In this document: positions 7,878 through 16,918 of the stretch, in pieces
Layout of the letters: the number at the start of each line of letters is the position of its first letter
How positions within the stretch are numbered: the stretch's first letter is position 1
NCBI GenBank assembly: GCA_964538085.1
Contig: CAZIDF010000009.1
Location: 1-64,000 of the forward strand
DNA from: G020348385 sp964538085
Lineage (GTDB): Bacteria > Acidobacteriota > Aminicenantia > Aminicenantales > Aminicenantaceae
Length of the DNA: 64,000 nucleotides
Direction: 5' to 3'
Notes under the pieces: model-generated
The model's database searches: none
What the model saw: only the letters and a program-made list of their open reading frames with translations
What the model was told of the DNA's origin: nothing
Translations under genes and position numbers: made by a program

Positions 7878-9389
7878 TTAGTGATTAGATATTTTGCGGT
7901 GGGTTGTGAATTCTTGTTCTAAGGTCTGCCACAGGGAGTTGAATCGGTCCTGGAGCTCTTCATACAGAGCGAATGTTTCAGACCGGGGTTCGACGACCGT
8001 ATCCTCCAGTTTTACCATCTTCTCGGTCAGATCCTCGATTTTCACATTATCTCCCTCGTTCCGATAATAATTCCAAATGGACTGGATAGCAGCCCCATAG
8101 GCTGCTGCCTCTTCTTCCTCGAGCGTGCGCACAGGAGTCTGGAAAATGTCGGCAACGATCTGGAGCCATAGCTTGCTTTTTGAACCCCCTCCCGTAGCCC
8201 TTATTTCCGATGGAATCAATCCCAAGGTTTTCATCCGCGAGAATCCATATCCGAGATTCAGGATCGTGCCCTCCATCACGGCTCGTACCATATAGGAAGC
8301 GTTGAAGTTTAGCCTTGTCAGGCCGAAAAAGACCCCATTGGCAAAAGGAAGAACAGGAACCCGTTCACCGTCGATAAAGGGAAGGAATATGAGCCTCTCC
8401 GCTCCGGCTGGTGTCTGAGAACCCAAGTCCTCCAGATCTTCGTTTGTCAGTTTGAGGAGGGACTTGAGATACTCTGTCGTGTTGGTGACATTCATCGTGC
8501 AGAGCAAAGGCAACCAGCCCCCGGTGCTATCGCACATCGATGCGATTTCCCCCTGGGGATCGACACAGGGTTCGTTAAAATAGGAACTTATTGTTCCTGA
8601 AGTGCCCAGGCTCAGCGTGCATAATCCGGGTATGACATTCCCTGTGCCGATGGCTCCCATCATATTGTCTCCGCCGCCGCTACCGACCATAACTTTTTCC
8701 ATCCCGAATTTTTTGGCGATCTCCTCCTTAAGATAACCCACTGGTTCCGATGGATGGAAAAGATCAGGAAGCTTTGCTTTCAGTTCAGGACCGATGGCAT
8801 CCAGCGCTTCTTCATTCCAACGGCGTTCTTTTATGTCCATTAATCCGGTTCCGGACGCATCCCCGAATTCCATTTGGGCTTTTCCCGTCAGGACATAGTT
8901 GATGTAATTGTGAGGGAGGAAGACTGTATGGAGCCTTCCATAGTTATTTGGCTCGTTTTGCTTCAGCCAGAGGATTTTGGATGCTGTGTATCCCACGGCA
9001 AGGTTGATGCCGAGTTTTTGGATAAAGCTCTGCTTTCCTCCGATTCTCTGAATGATTGTATCTGCTTCCCGAGCTGTTGATGTGTCGTTCCACAACTTTG
9101 CAGGTCTTATGGGCTGGCCCTCATTATCGAGAGGGATAAAACCATGTTGTTGACCCGAAACTCCCAAAGAAACGATATCCTGGGGACGGATATCGGCTTT
9201 TCTTATCGCTTGTCCAAGAGCTTTCTCCAATGCTTCGATCCAGATATGCGGATCCTGTTCGCTCTCGCCTGGCTTCAGCCCCTCCACGAACCGGTGGGGG
9301 GCTCGTCCAGTTGAACGGATTTTCCCGTCAAAATCGACGATCAAAACTTTTGTGCCCTGAGTTCCTGAATCGACGCCGATAGCATACAT
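7878..9389 (-). CDS. xylB: FGGY-family carbohydrate kinase, probably xylulokinase
   Basis: This 503-residue protein has the FGGY kinase architecture. The N-terminal actin-like domain starts with the phosphate-1 loop GVDSGTQGTKVLIVD and carries ESEQDPHIW, a xylulokinase-like stretch. SGQQHGFIPLD is followed by LWNDTST. The C-terminal domain has the phosphate-2 region LSLGTSGT and the ATP-binding RATGGGSKSKLWLQI. Xylulokinases phosphorylate D-xylulose to D-xylulose 5-phosphate for the pentose phosphate pathway. Substrate choice within FGGY kinases is hard to read from sequence, so a related ketose or polyol is possible. The ABC sugar importer on the same strand 2 kb away may supply substrate, but they are separated by the oppositely oriented glutamine synthetase gene. 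Its start codon lies 14 nt after a strong TATAAT box with no Shine-Dalgarno. Confidence 0.82.
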   Translation of the reverse strand: MYAIGVDSGTQGTKVLIVDFDGKIRSTGRAPHRFVEGLKPGESEQDPHIWIEALEKALGQAIRKADIRPQDIVSLGVSGQQHGFIPLDNEGQPIRPAKLWNDTSTAREADTIIQRIGGKQSFIQKLGINLAVGYTASKILWLKQNEPNNYGRLHTVFLPHNYINYVLTGKAQMEFGDASGTGLMDIKERRWNEEALDAIGPELKAKLPDLFHPSEPVGYLKEEIAKKFGMEKVMVGSGGGDNMMGAIGTGNVIPGLCTLSLGTSGTISSYFNEPCVDPQGEIASMCDSTGGWLPLLCTMNVTNTTEYLKSLLKLTNEDLEDLGSQTPAGAERLIFLPFIDGERVPVLPFANGVFFGLTRLNFNASYMVRAVMEGTILNLGYGFSRMKTLGLIPSEIRATGGGSKSKLWLQIVADIFQTPVRTLEEEEAAAYGAAIQSIWNYYRNEGDNVKIEDLTEKMVKLEDTVVEPRSETFALYEELQDRFNSLWQTLEQEFTTHRKISNH

Positions 9390-9403
9390 GACGAGTATTA
9401 AAA

Positions 9404-9433
9404 ATTATATCACCTCTGTTGCTTCATGGGCAA
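9404..9433 (-). promoter_or_regulatory. Predicted sigma70 promoter of the xylulokinase gene
   Basis: On the minus strand TTGCCC (9428-9433) is followed after 18 bp by TATAAT (9404-9409), preceded by TGA as in extended -10 elements. The start codon at 9389 is 14 nt beyond, predicting a leader of about 7 nt. Confidence 0.6.
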
Positions 9434-9471
9434 TAAATTGCTCATTTTTTAACGAAAATGAAACAAAAGAG

Positions 9472-9499
9472 TTGATTTTTTTAACCATTCTGGTATAAT
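9472..9499 (+). promoter_or_regulatory. Predicted upstream promoter for the MFS gene
   Basis: TTGATT (9472-9477), a 16-bp spacer and TATAAT (9494-9499) preceded by TGG. It would give a leader of about 160 nt that contains a small hairpin, AGGGTT (9529-9534) with AACCCT (9541-9546). It diverges from the xylulokinase promoter. The spacer 9390-9667 holds no gene. Confidence 0.5.
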
Positions 9500-9620
9500 A
9501 AAATCAAACTCTGCTTTGCTGGCTGGGTAGGGTTTTTAATAACCCTCCTTCATTATCCCCTTTTTGCTTATTTTCCCAATACCCAAAACAGCCAGCACTC
9601 TATACTAACGAAAATTTGAT

Positions 9621-9650
9621 TTGAGAGTTTAGCGAAATTTAGCTTAAAAT
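9621..9650 (+). promoter_or_regulatory. Predicted proximal promoter for the MFS gene
   Basis: TTGAGA (9621-9626), an 18-bp spacer and TAAAAT (9645-9650), 17 nt before the ATG at 9668, which has no Shine-Dalgarno. It would give a leader of about 10 nt. Confidence 0.4.
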
Positions 9651-9667
9651 GGGAAACTGCAAATATC

Positions 9668-10822
9668 ATGTTTAACAGAAATTTCCAAGTCGCTCTTGCT
9701 GGATATTTTTTTCTTTTCATGAGCGTTACCCTATTTTTTATTTTTCCATTATTTTTCGAAGAACTTCACGCTTCCAAAACCCGTATCGGATTGATCATGG
9801 GAATCCACAGCATTGCGGCTATTTTCATACGTCCTGTGTTCGGCCGGATTATCGATATCAAAGGAAGAAAAAAGATTTCCCTGTTTGGCATAGTATTTTT
9901 GATCGCCATATTGCCTTTTTTCCACTTGATCGGGGATGCGGGCCTTTTGCCTCTGACTCTTCGTGCATTAGGAGGCATAGGCTGGGGCATCAGCATGACT
10001 GCGGCCATGACTATTTGTTCGGATTTAGCACCGGTCTCCAGACTGGCCCAATCCATGGGGATTATCGGCGTTGCCGGTCTCCTCTCTGTTGCCCTGGGCC
10101 CTCTTTTGGCCGAGGAGGTCGTTCGTCAATTTGGCTTCGGTGGTCTTTATAACACCAGCTTTCTGTTCCTGATACTTTCATTCTTATGCCTTGCCCTGAC
10201 AAAAGAGGTTATCAAACCTAATCACAACAGGAAGCTCCAAAAACCCGATGCGTTGAAACAGGTGGCCTTGTTTTCTATCATCGTCATTTTTTTGCTGCCG
10301 GTATTCCATGGTGCGGTCAGGGGGGCTGTGGTTTATTTTATCGCCCTTTTCGGGAAATCGATTCCCCTCGATCGTATCGGTCCTTTTTTCGTGGCCTTTT
10401 CTGTTTCGGCAATTTTGACGCGAGTATTTTTGGGCGCTCTTTCCGATCGGTATGGCAGAAAACAAATCTTGTTCCCATCGGTCTTGATCATCAGTCTCAA
10501 TCTTATCTTTCTCTCACAGGTCCAGACCTTAGGGCTATTTGTGCTTGCGGGTTTCATCGGCGGTTTTGGTCAGGGATTGATCTTCCCTGCTTTGAGCACC
10601 TATGTCATCGACATACTGGGTCAGGAAAACAAAGGATTCGCCATAGCTCTTTACTTGACTTTTTTCGATGTCGGGATGGGGATAGGCCCTCCAATCTTCG
10701 GCTGGATTTCCGACCTTCATGGATACCGGATCATGTATCTTGTCGCCGGGATTATATTTTTCCTTGCAGGGGTGCTCTTTACCTGGAAAGCGCCTCCCCC
10801 TCCTTCAACACAAGATAGCTGA
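9668..10822 (+). CDS. MFS transporter
   Basis: This 384-residue protein has about 12 hydrophobic segments in two six-helix halves. The MFS signature between helices 2 and 3 is visible as GRIIDIKGRKKIS, and its repeat in the second half as GALSDRYGRKQIL. The central loop (about residues 180-195) is short and basic, as usual for MFS carriers. The substrate is not readable; drug or sugar efflux types look alike at this level. It ends 10 bp from the convergent VWFA-related gene and is probably monocistronic. Confidence 0.9.
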   Translation: MFNRNFQVALAGYFFLFMSVTLFFIFPLFFEELHASKTRIGLIMGIHSIAAIFIRPVFGRIIDIKGRKKISLFGIVFLIAILPFFHLIGDAGLLPLTLRALGGIGWGISMTAAMTICSDLAPVSRLAQSMGIIGVAGLLSVALGPLLAEEVVRQFGFGGLYNTSFLFLILSFLCLALTKEVIKPNHNRKLQKPDALKQVALFSIIVIFLLPVFHGAVRGAVVYFIALFGKSIPLDRIGPFFVAFSVSAILTRVFLGALSDRYGRKQILFPSVLIISLNLIFLSQVQTLGLFVLAGFIGGFGQGLIFPALSTYVIDILGQENKGFAIALYLTFFDVGMGIGPPIFGWISDLHGYRIMYLVAGIIFFLAGVLFTWKAPPPPSTQDS

Positions 10823-10832
10823 TCAGTCTTGG

Positions 10833-12044
10833 CTAGTTTGAGATATAACCTTGCCTGAATGTCACTTTGTATTCAGGGTTTTTCACTTTGACTTGGATCT
10901 TCTTGTAGCTCCCATCTCCCGTGTAATTGGACGGGGAATAGTACAGAAGGTAATAATTCTCTCCGGCTTTGAGAGCGTTTTGAAAGGCAGCCGAAGGATT
11001 CGTGGAGCTATCCACTATGCCTCCGGTGGCCATGGCCGTAGCCCGGAATGCTGCAAAGAAATCCTCGGATTGTTCTCTCATGGTGATACCGCCAGAATCT
11101 CGTTCCTGTCTATCGACAAATAAAAAATTGAAACATATCGATGCATCGGTAAATGCTTGGCTAATTTTTTCTTGATTGACACGTTCATGTCTTTGATAGA
11201 ACTGGAATAGGTCTTGGATGTCTGCAAGGACACTGGGTTCGTCCTGATAATTTGCCACAAGGTTATTCACGACGGTTGTGCTCAGCTCAGGCCGGAATTC
11301 TCTTTCGTAGAAAAAATACACATGCTTCTGCCCGGGGATGGGTTTCACTTGTGTAGCAAATTGGATGAAAACGTTCTGATCGACGATACGGAGATTCTCC
11401 AACTTATCTAAGTTGTTCCGGTATCGGCGGAGCAACATTCCGAGGGAACTGCTGCTCTCTTCAAGATCAGTACTGGCATCGAAGTCGGTCATCGAACTTC
11501 CGCCGGAAATGGCGCTGACCAGTCCCCTCAAGCTGTTCATCGAACTCCTGTAGGCTGATGAACTTATCTTTGTATCTTTCCTCAGTAACTTCAACATTTC
11601 TTTGGATATATCGGCTCTTTTTTTTCTTTGGAGAGCCTCGCTGGATAGATGATAACTTTTCTGCGGAGTCATCAGGGTCAACGTGTCTTGGGGAAGGAGA
11701 ACATTCTTGAAGAAATAATCGATCGACTCTTCAAGCTTGGGATTGTATTCGATGATCTGGAATAGGAGGTAGTAGTGTCTGGCAATCTGAGGAGAAAATG
11801 CCTTCAATTCCTCCTGTCTGGCTATGTCGTTTTTGTTAGCTAGATAAAGAGCTTCGATTTTTTGCGGGACCCCATCCTCGTAGATTTCGAAATCAGCGAT
11901 GGTCAGGTTATCCACAAATTGCTTGTCCGCAAAAACCCTGACAGGAACTTCGATATTCCGGACTGTAACGGCATGCTGTTCTTGATGCGGAAAAAGAAAA
12001 CTGATCGATATCAAGATCACTGCAAAATAAACGATTTTTTTCAT
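10833..12044 (-). CDS. VWFA-related protein, Acidobacterial type (copy 2)
   Basis: This 403-residue exported protein starts with a signal peptide (MKKIVYFAVILISISFLFP). The region NIEVPVRVFADKQFVDNLTIADFEIYEDGVPQKIEAL is the N-terminal signature of VWFA-related proteins common in Acidobacteriota (TIGR03436-like). The von Willebrand A-like part is degenerate; no clear MIDAS DxSxS is visible. The C-terminus ENYYLLYYSP...GSYKKIQVKVKNPEYKVTFRQGY is the conserved family ending. It is a diverged tandem copy of the next gene upstream (12108-13370), with aligned start, middle and end motifs. An AGAGGA sequence precedes the ATG. The function of the family is unknown; a cell-surface or periplasmic binding role is usual guesswork. 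Confidence 0.8.
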   Translation of the reverse strand: MKKIVYFAVILISISFLFPHQEQHAVTVRNIEVPVRVFADKQFVDNLTIADFEIYEDGVPQKIEALYLANKNDIARQEELKAFSPQIARHYYLLFQIIEYNPKLEESIDYFFKNVLLPQDTLTLMTPQKSYHLSSEALQRKKRADISKEMLKLLRKDTKISSSAYRSSMNSLRGLVSAISGGSSMTDFDASTDLEESSSSLGMLLRRYRNNLDKLENLRIVDQNVFIQFATQVKPIPGQKHVYFFYEREFRPELSTTVVNNLVANYQDEPSVLADIQDLFQFYQRHERVNQEKISQAFTDASICFNFLFVDRQERDSGGITMREQSEDFFAAFRATAMATGGIVDSSTNPSAAFQNALKAGENYYLLYYSPSNYTGDGSYKKIQVKVKNPEYKVTFRQGYISN

Positions 12045-12107
12045 AGGCTTTCCTCTTAGAGATATTTTCTCTCTTATTATAAATCTTTCTCTGCTTTTTG
12101 TCTTAGC

Positions 12108-13370
12108 TTAATTGGCGAAATAACCTGCACGGTGGAAGATACGGCACTTTCCGTTTTTGACTTTCACTTGGATTTTTTTGAATTGCCCGTCAGCGATGTA
12201 GTGGTTCGGAGTATAGTATAACAGATAATAGTTTTCTGAGGCTTCTACGGCGTGTTTAAACATGGAATCTGCCCTTGCCGAGCTGTCGATATAACCACCT
12301 GTGGCTACGGCCATTTCTTGAAAAGCGGAAAATATATCTTCTGAATGATCTGCCATGTAAACTCCGTACTGTGTTTCAGGTGGATTCGTTAGGTACAAAA
12401 AGTGGATAGAAATGGAGCAATCCGCATATGTTTGCTTGACCAATTCCGTATCGATCGGGACCTCTCTTCTGTAAAACTCGATGACATTGGCGATCGTTTG
12501 GAGGATAACCGGCCTATCTTGATAAAGGCTCATGGTTTGGCTCAATATCGCGGGATCCAACTGAGGGATAAATTCCTTCTGGTAAAAGATCGTCACATAC
12601 TTTTGCCCTTCTTTATCCTTCAAATACTCGGCAAAATGGATAAGTTTCTGCTGGTCCATTCTCCTCAGATTGTCCAGTTTGAATATATAATTTTCATACA
12701 GGCTGAACTGTTCTTCGAGGCTCCTTCCATCGAACTGACTGGAGGGGGCTAAATCCGACATCGGCATGGATATTTCTTCGATGATTTGTTCCCCTCCAAC
12801 CACGACCATCCGGCTCTGAGCCATGGTTATTGAAAGCGACTGGGCGAGATTAGAGATTTCATTTATCATGAAACGGTATTCTGAATTTCCTGTCATGGTG
12901 TCTCTTCTGACTATGCCTATGAGTTGTTTGGCCACTTCGTCAGGAGATGTGACTTCGAAGGCGATATTTTTCATTCGATAGGTTTTCATCGAGGTGACAA
13001 AGGAGAGATCGTCGCCAGGAGCCAGTACATTGTGCACAAAATATTTGATGGCGTCACCTATTTTTGGATCATACTTGGAGAGTTCAAAAAAGAGGAAAAA
13101 ACTGCGTGCTGTTTTTGGGGAAAATCTTTTCTTTTCTTCACTTCTTTCAACTGACCTTTTCTTGACAAAATAAACAGCTTCGATATTTTGGGGGACGCCA
13201 TTCTCCAAGACCTCAAAATCATCGATGGTCAAGTTATCGATGAACGTTTTTCCGATAAACACTCTGACCGGTACTTCGATGTTGATGACAGAGGCCTCTT
13301 CCTTGATCTGCTGTGAAAAAAGGACCAAACTCATGAAAATAACGGATGAAAAAAGCAATACCTTTTTCAT
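12108..13370 (-). CDS. VWFA-related protein, Acidobacterial type (copy 1)
   Basis: This 420-residue paralogue of the adjacent gene has a signal peptide (MKKVLLFSSVIFMSLVLF), then NIEVPVRVFIGKTFIDNLTIDDFEVLENGVPQNIEAV. The C-terminal signature is ENYYLLYYTPNHYIADGQFKKIQVKVKNGKCR. Both copies also share a central stretch around the YRR/FYR residues and an AxxxCSIxxxFL segment. Copy 1 carries an insertion around residues 195-215 relative to copy 2. The two genes are 63 bp apart and co-directional, so they may form an operon. AAAGGGG precedes the ATG. Function unknown. Confidence 0.8.
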   Translation of the reverse strand: MKKVLLFSSVIFMSLVLFSQQIKEEASVINIEVPVRVFIGKTFIDNLTIDDFEVLENGVPQNIEAVYFVKKRSVERSEEKKRFSPKTARSFFLFFELSKYDPKIGDAIKYFVHNVLAPGDDLSFVTSMKTYRMKNIAFEVTSPDEVAKQLIGIVRRDTMTGNSEYRFMINEISNLAQSLSITMAQSRMVVVGGEQIIEEISMPMSDLAPSSQFDGRSLEEQFSLYENYIFKLDNLRRMDQQKLIHFAEYLKDKEGQKYVTIFYQKEFIPQLDPAILSQTMSLYQDRPVILQTIANVIEFYRREVPIDTELVKQTYADCSISIHFLYLTNPPETQYGVYMADHSEDIFSAFQEMAVATGGYIDSSARADSMFKHAVEASENYYLLYYTPNHYIADGQFKKIQVKVKNGKCRIFHRAGYFAN

Positions 13371-13488
13371 TTTCTATCCCCTTTGATTTTAAGTCTGAAA
13401 TCAGCGATAACCAAATGTTTTATTCCCAATTTATTGAGGCACGACAGAACATTCATCGATAAAAAAGCTGCAAATATTGTGCCAATAA

Positions 13489-14457
13489 TTAAGGCCTGAC
13501 TTTTCTGCGGATACGCTCGAAACCGGAGACTCCCACAAACTCGAGTTTTCCTTCCTTTTCTATCTCGTCGAACAAAAGATTGAGGCCGAGGACGTCGCTG
13601 GATACATGGCCCGCGATGACGACATTCAGATTCGCTTTTTTGGCGTTGTTCAGATGATCTTCGCTGAAGTGCATGCCAACCAGTGTACTTATGCCGCTGT
13701 TGGCGTATTTTTCCAAGATCTCTTTGGCACCCTCTGTGCCACCGGTCATGTCGACGTAAATTTTTCCGCACTTGTTATTTTCCGAACCGCTGACGATCCT
13801 GGGAGGAACTTGCAGCTTGGCGGACCTTTTGTACTCGGGGATAGTTTTTAAGATCTGTATCAGGTCTTTCAGTTTATAGGGTCTCTTTTTATCGAATGTT
13901 TTTTTGAGATGATTGGTCACGCAGTTATCCGCGGCCGTATGGATACACATCATCGGAAGCCCCAAGATGCGTGCGGCATCCACTGATCGCATGTGGTTGA
14001 CAGGCAGCAGCCTTCGCTGGACTTCGGATATTCTCTTTTCCATGAGCTGTTCTGCTACGCTGATGTTCACTCCGTATGCCGCCATAAGGTCTGCCTGGAG
14101 TTTCATCACATCATGCAATTGTGCCAGGGCATATCCTTCTGGATGGTGGGATATGATCAGGTCGATTTTTTCTTCATTTTGTGCATTCAAAACATGGGTG
14201 AGAAGGATTTCCCCCACTTCCATATCGATACCGATGATAACTTTCTTTACATTTTTGTTCGGATCCCCGTAAAGTATTCTTGTATCTGCAAAGGGATTGA
14301 AAAGCCTATCTTTGTCGTAATATTCGATCTCGTCTTTTTTCAAGGAATCGAACTTTTCCTTTTCTTCCTTCAAGATTTTTGTGATTTCTACTTTTCCTCT
14401 CAGGTCATTGGCGATGCCGACCTGAATAGCTGTTTTATACAGTTTTTCGAGTTTCAT
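13489..14457 (-). CDS. NIF3/DUF34-like metal-binding protein
   Basis: This 322-residue protein resembles the NIF3 (NGG1-interacting factor 3, DUF34) fold. It has a di-metal site motif LIISHHPEG (His-His) in the first half. The second half has a distal GMHFSEDHLNNAKKANLNVVIAGHVSSD segment, with H and E/D residues at the family's metal-ligand position. The family is widespread, sometimes annotated as GTP cyclohydrolase type 2 without good evidence, and its true activity is unsettled. The protein carries an extra charged N-terminal region (about 60 residues) not typical of minimal NIF3 proteins. AAGGAG lies about 9 nt before the ATG. Its spacer from the divergent kinase gene holds a long inverted repeat. 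Confidence 0.7.
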   Translation of the reverse strand: MKLEKLYKTAIQVGIANDLRGKVEITKILKEEKEKFDSLKKDEIEYYDKDRLFNPFADTRILYGDPNKNVKKVIIGIDMEVGEILLTHVLNAQNEEKIDLIISHHPEGYALAQLHDVMKLQADLMAAYGVNISVAEQLMEKRISEVQRRLLPVNHMRSVDAARILGLPMMCIHTAADNCVTNHLKKTFDKKRPYKLKDLIQILKTIPEYKRSAKLQVPPRIVSGSENNKCGKIYVDMTGGTEGAKEILEKYANSGISTLVGMHFSEDHLNNAKKANLNVVIAGHVSSDVLGLNLLFDEIEKEGKLEFVGVSGFERIRRKVRP

Positions 14458-14528
14458 GGCACAGACTCCTTTTTATTTTTTGACTTCGTGAATATCTATT
14501 TTAAAGAAAACGCGAAACCAAAAGCAAA

Positions 14529-14637
14529 TTGGAAGAATCTCTATTTCGGTGATAAATCGGGCTTTTAATAGGAGCAATATCATCGCTAAAAGCTGATATA
14601 AAGACTTTTGGTATCACGGAAATAGAGATGCTTACAA
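14529..14637. repeat. Long inverted repeat between divergent genes
   Basis: The arms are 14529-14554 and 14612-14637, 26 bp each with 3 mismatches; the core ATCTCTATTTC-GTGATA is nearly perfect. The 57-nt spacer contains a second pair, GCTTTTA (14561-14567) with TAAAAGC (14587-14593). The spacer 14458-14719 holds no gene. It could be a MITE/REPIN-like relic or an operator/cruciform between the NIF3-like and kinase promoters. Confidence 0.55.
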
Positions 14638-14719
14638 GCAAATCCTAATTTTAACAAGATGTGTTTCATGCTATATATTTGAAAGTAAAGTTGGGGAAGT
14701 CCTTGGCATAAACAGGATA

Positions 14720-16726
14720 ATGGTCCGCAAAAAAATCTCTCACTACAAAATCCTGGAAGAGATCGGTTCTGGAGGAATGGGCGTCGTCTACAAAGCAGAA
14801 GACCTCAAGCTAAAACGGACGGTTGCGCTGAAATTCGTGGTTCCCCGGATGATCAGGAAAAAAGAGGATAAAGAGCGCTTCCTCAGAGAAGCTCAGACAG
14901 CGGCCTCCCTGAACCATCCCCACATATGCACCATTTTTCATATCGATGAGGTCGAGGACAGCACTTTCATCGTTATGGAGTATATCGAGGGCCAAAGCCT
15001 GAAAGAACTCGTCAGAAAAGGACCACTCGAACTGGAAAAAGCCTTGAATTTCGCCATTCAAATCGCAGACGGACTTGAGGAGGCAGAAGGAAAAAATATT
15101 ATCCACAGAGACATCAAAAGTTCGAACATCATGGTTAATAAGAAGGCCCAGGCTAAAATCATGGATTTTGGCTTGGCCAAGGTCATCAGCGAATCTCATC
15201 TGACCGAGACAGCTTCGATCATGGGAACCGTGGCCTACATGTCGCCAGAACATGCTTCCGGTGATGCCATCGACCACCGTTCGGACATCTGGTCGCTGGG
15301 TGTGGTCCTTTATGAGATGCTGACCGGAGAGCTGCCATTTCAAGGGGATCATGAACAATTGGTCCTGTATTCCATCCTCAACAAGTATCATAGACCCTTA
15401 TCCGATCTTCGCCCCACTATTCCAGGGGCCATGGAAAGGATTGTGGACAAATGTTTGGAAAAGGACCCGGCCGAACGTTATCAACATGCGAACGAGCTCC
15501 TTGAGGATTTGAGGTGGCTCAAAAAAGAGACAGAGTCTGGGGTCGTTCCCAGAACTAAGCCGACTTGGAAAAGGAGAAGGACAAAAAAACTCAGGAAGCT
15601 TGTCGTTCCTGGAGTACTAATGTTTTTCGCTGTTGTTGTGATTTCAGGGTATTTCCTATTGGATTGGTTTAAGCCTAAAATTTCGATTGCCGTGTTGCCT
15701 ATAAAGGATGGGAGTCCTCTAAAAGAAAATGATCTTTTGTGTATGTCCACGACAAGACAGATTATTTTTAAACTTACTAAATTTAGTCCTAATTTAAAAG
15801 TTGTCCCGTATGATTCTGTAAGGAATTACAAAGATTCGGAAAAAGATAGCATCCAGATCGGCAAAGAATTTGATGCGGAATATGTACTCGTTGCCAGCTT
15901 ATTCAGCGAAGGCGATAAAATTCAGATCAATGTCGAGCTCATCGATGTGAAAACGAACCGAAATATTCTTGTCATACCAGAAGATTTTGGAGGCGGTAAG
16001 ATTTTTGATGTCGAGGATGAGATTTCGAAGCGGGTTGTCGATCAGTTGGGACTCCATTTTAAAAAAAGCGGGATGGCTGCAGCCAAAAAACGACAGCCAG
16101 ATAATGTGGAGGCTTTTCTTGCCAGTATCGGTCTTTTCCCCAGTGCAAATAAATATTATAACAAAGCCATTCAAATCGAACCGTCCTATCTAAGGGCTTA
16201 TGAGCTCAGTTCCTATTGTCACTGGTATATGGGGGAATTTGAGGAAGGGATCGAGAAAATCACAAAGGTCATAGAAATGGTAAAAAATTCTCCCGGTCTT
16301 CATTTTCAACAGGCAAGAAACCTAATCATGATAGAAGAATATGAGAAAGCGGAACAGGAAATGGCCATGGTTATGAGTATCCAGCCCGAGTTTCCAGAGT
16401 TGGCATATCTACAAGCCTTGTTATTTGCTGCTCGGGGAGAAAAAGAAAAAGCACTCCAACTTATCGAAGGAGTTGAAAAGCCATATCAATATTGCATCAC
16501 AAGTACATACTCCTTGCTGGGGATGACGGACGAGGCGATCCGAAATATCCAGCTTGGAATCGATGTCGGATTTGAAGAAGAGCAACATTATCTGTATAGC
16601 TATCTTCTCCTTGAAAACAATCCGAGTTTTGACAATTTAAGAGATGATCCACGATTTTTGAAAATTCTAAAAAAGAGAAAAGAAGTTCATGGTCAAAGAT
16701 TAAGCATAACCAGGAATTTGTTATGA
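14720..16726 (+). CDS. Membrane-anchored Ser/Thr protein kinase with TolB-N-like and TPR domains
   Basis: This 668-residue protein has a PknB-type kinase domain at residues 8-270. The glycine loop is GSGGMGVVYKAED, the ATP-binding lysine is in VALKFV (K38), the catalytic loop is HRDIKSSNIM and the metal loop is DFGLAK. SPE replaces the usual APE, as is common in bacterial kinases. A basic linker (KRRRTKKLRK) precedes one membrane helix (about residues 292-314). The outer part begins with a TolB-N/adenylate-cyclase-associated-like region (ISIAVLPIKDGSP...DAEYVLVASLF), followed by several TPR-like helical repeats to the C-terminus. The extracytoplasmic part probably senses or binds protein partners. 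Start at the ATG 14720, with a weak AGGA just before it. Kinase-TPR proteins of this kind are abundant in Acidobacteriota. Confidence 0.9.
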   Translation: MVRKKISHYKILEEIGSGGMGVVYKAEDLKLKRTVALKFVVPRMIRKKEDKERFLREAQTAASLNHPHICTIFHIDEVEDSTFIVMEYIEGQSLKELVRKGPLELEKALNFAIQIADGLEEAEGKNIIHRDIKSSNIMVNKKAQAKIMDFGLAKVISESHLTETASIMGTVAYMSPEHASGDAIDHRSDIWSLGVVLYEMLTGELPFQGDHEQLVLYSILNKYHRPLSDLRPTIPGAMERIVDKCLEKDPAERYQHANELLEDLRWLKKETESGVVPRTKPTWKRRRTKKLRKLVVPGVLMFFAVVVISGYFLLDWFKPKISIAVLPIKDGSPLKENDLLCMSTTRQIIFKLTKFSPNLKVVPYDSVRNYKDSEKDSIQIGKEFDAEYVLVASLFSEGDKIQINVELIDVKTNRNILVIPEDFGGGKIFDVEDEISKRVVDQLGLHFKKSGMAAAKKRQPDNVEAFLASIGLFPSANKYYNKAIQIEPSYLRAYELSSYCHWYMGEFEEGIEKITKVIEMVKNSPGLHFQQARNLIMIEEYEKAEQEMAMVMSIQPEFPELAYLQALLFAARGEKEKALQLIEGVEKPYQYCITSTYSLLGMTDEAIRNIQLGIDVGFEEEQHYLYSYLLLENNPSFDNLRDDPRFLKILKKRKEVHGQRLSITRNLL

Positions 16727-16918
16727 TTTTATTATTTTGGAATTATTGATAAGCAACAAATGAGGGAAAATCCTTTTGAGTTTTTTTGTTCTCGATATTT
16801 TCTGTTTTACATCCCCGCATTTTCTTTTAAAATAATAAGCTGAATCTAGAGCTAGATCGCCAAACAATATCTTAGTCTGGTATTCTTGATGGCGAACAAA
16901 ACGAAAGGATAGAGAACA

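Noticed and set aside
7638..7922. 94-residue plus-strand frame in the spacer
   Set aside because: No ribosome-binding site, no family likeness, overlaps the xylulokinase 3' end and the inverted-repeat segment.
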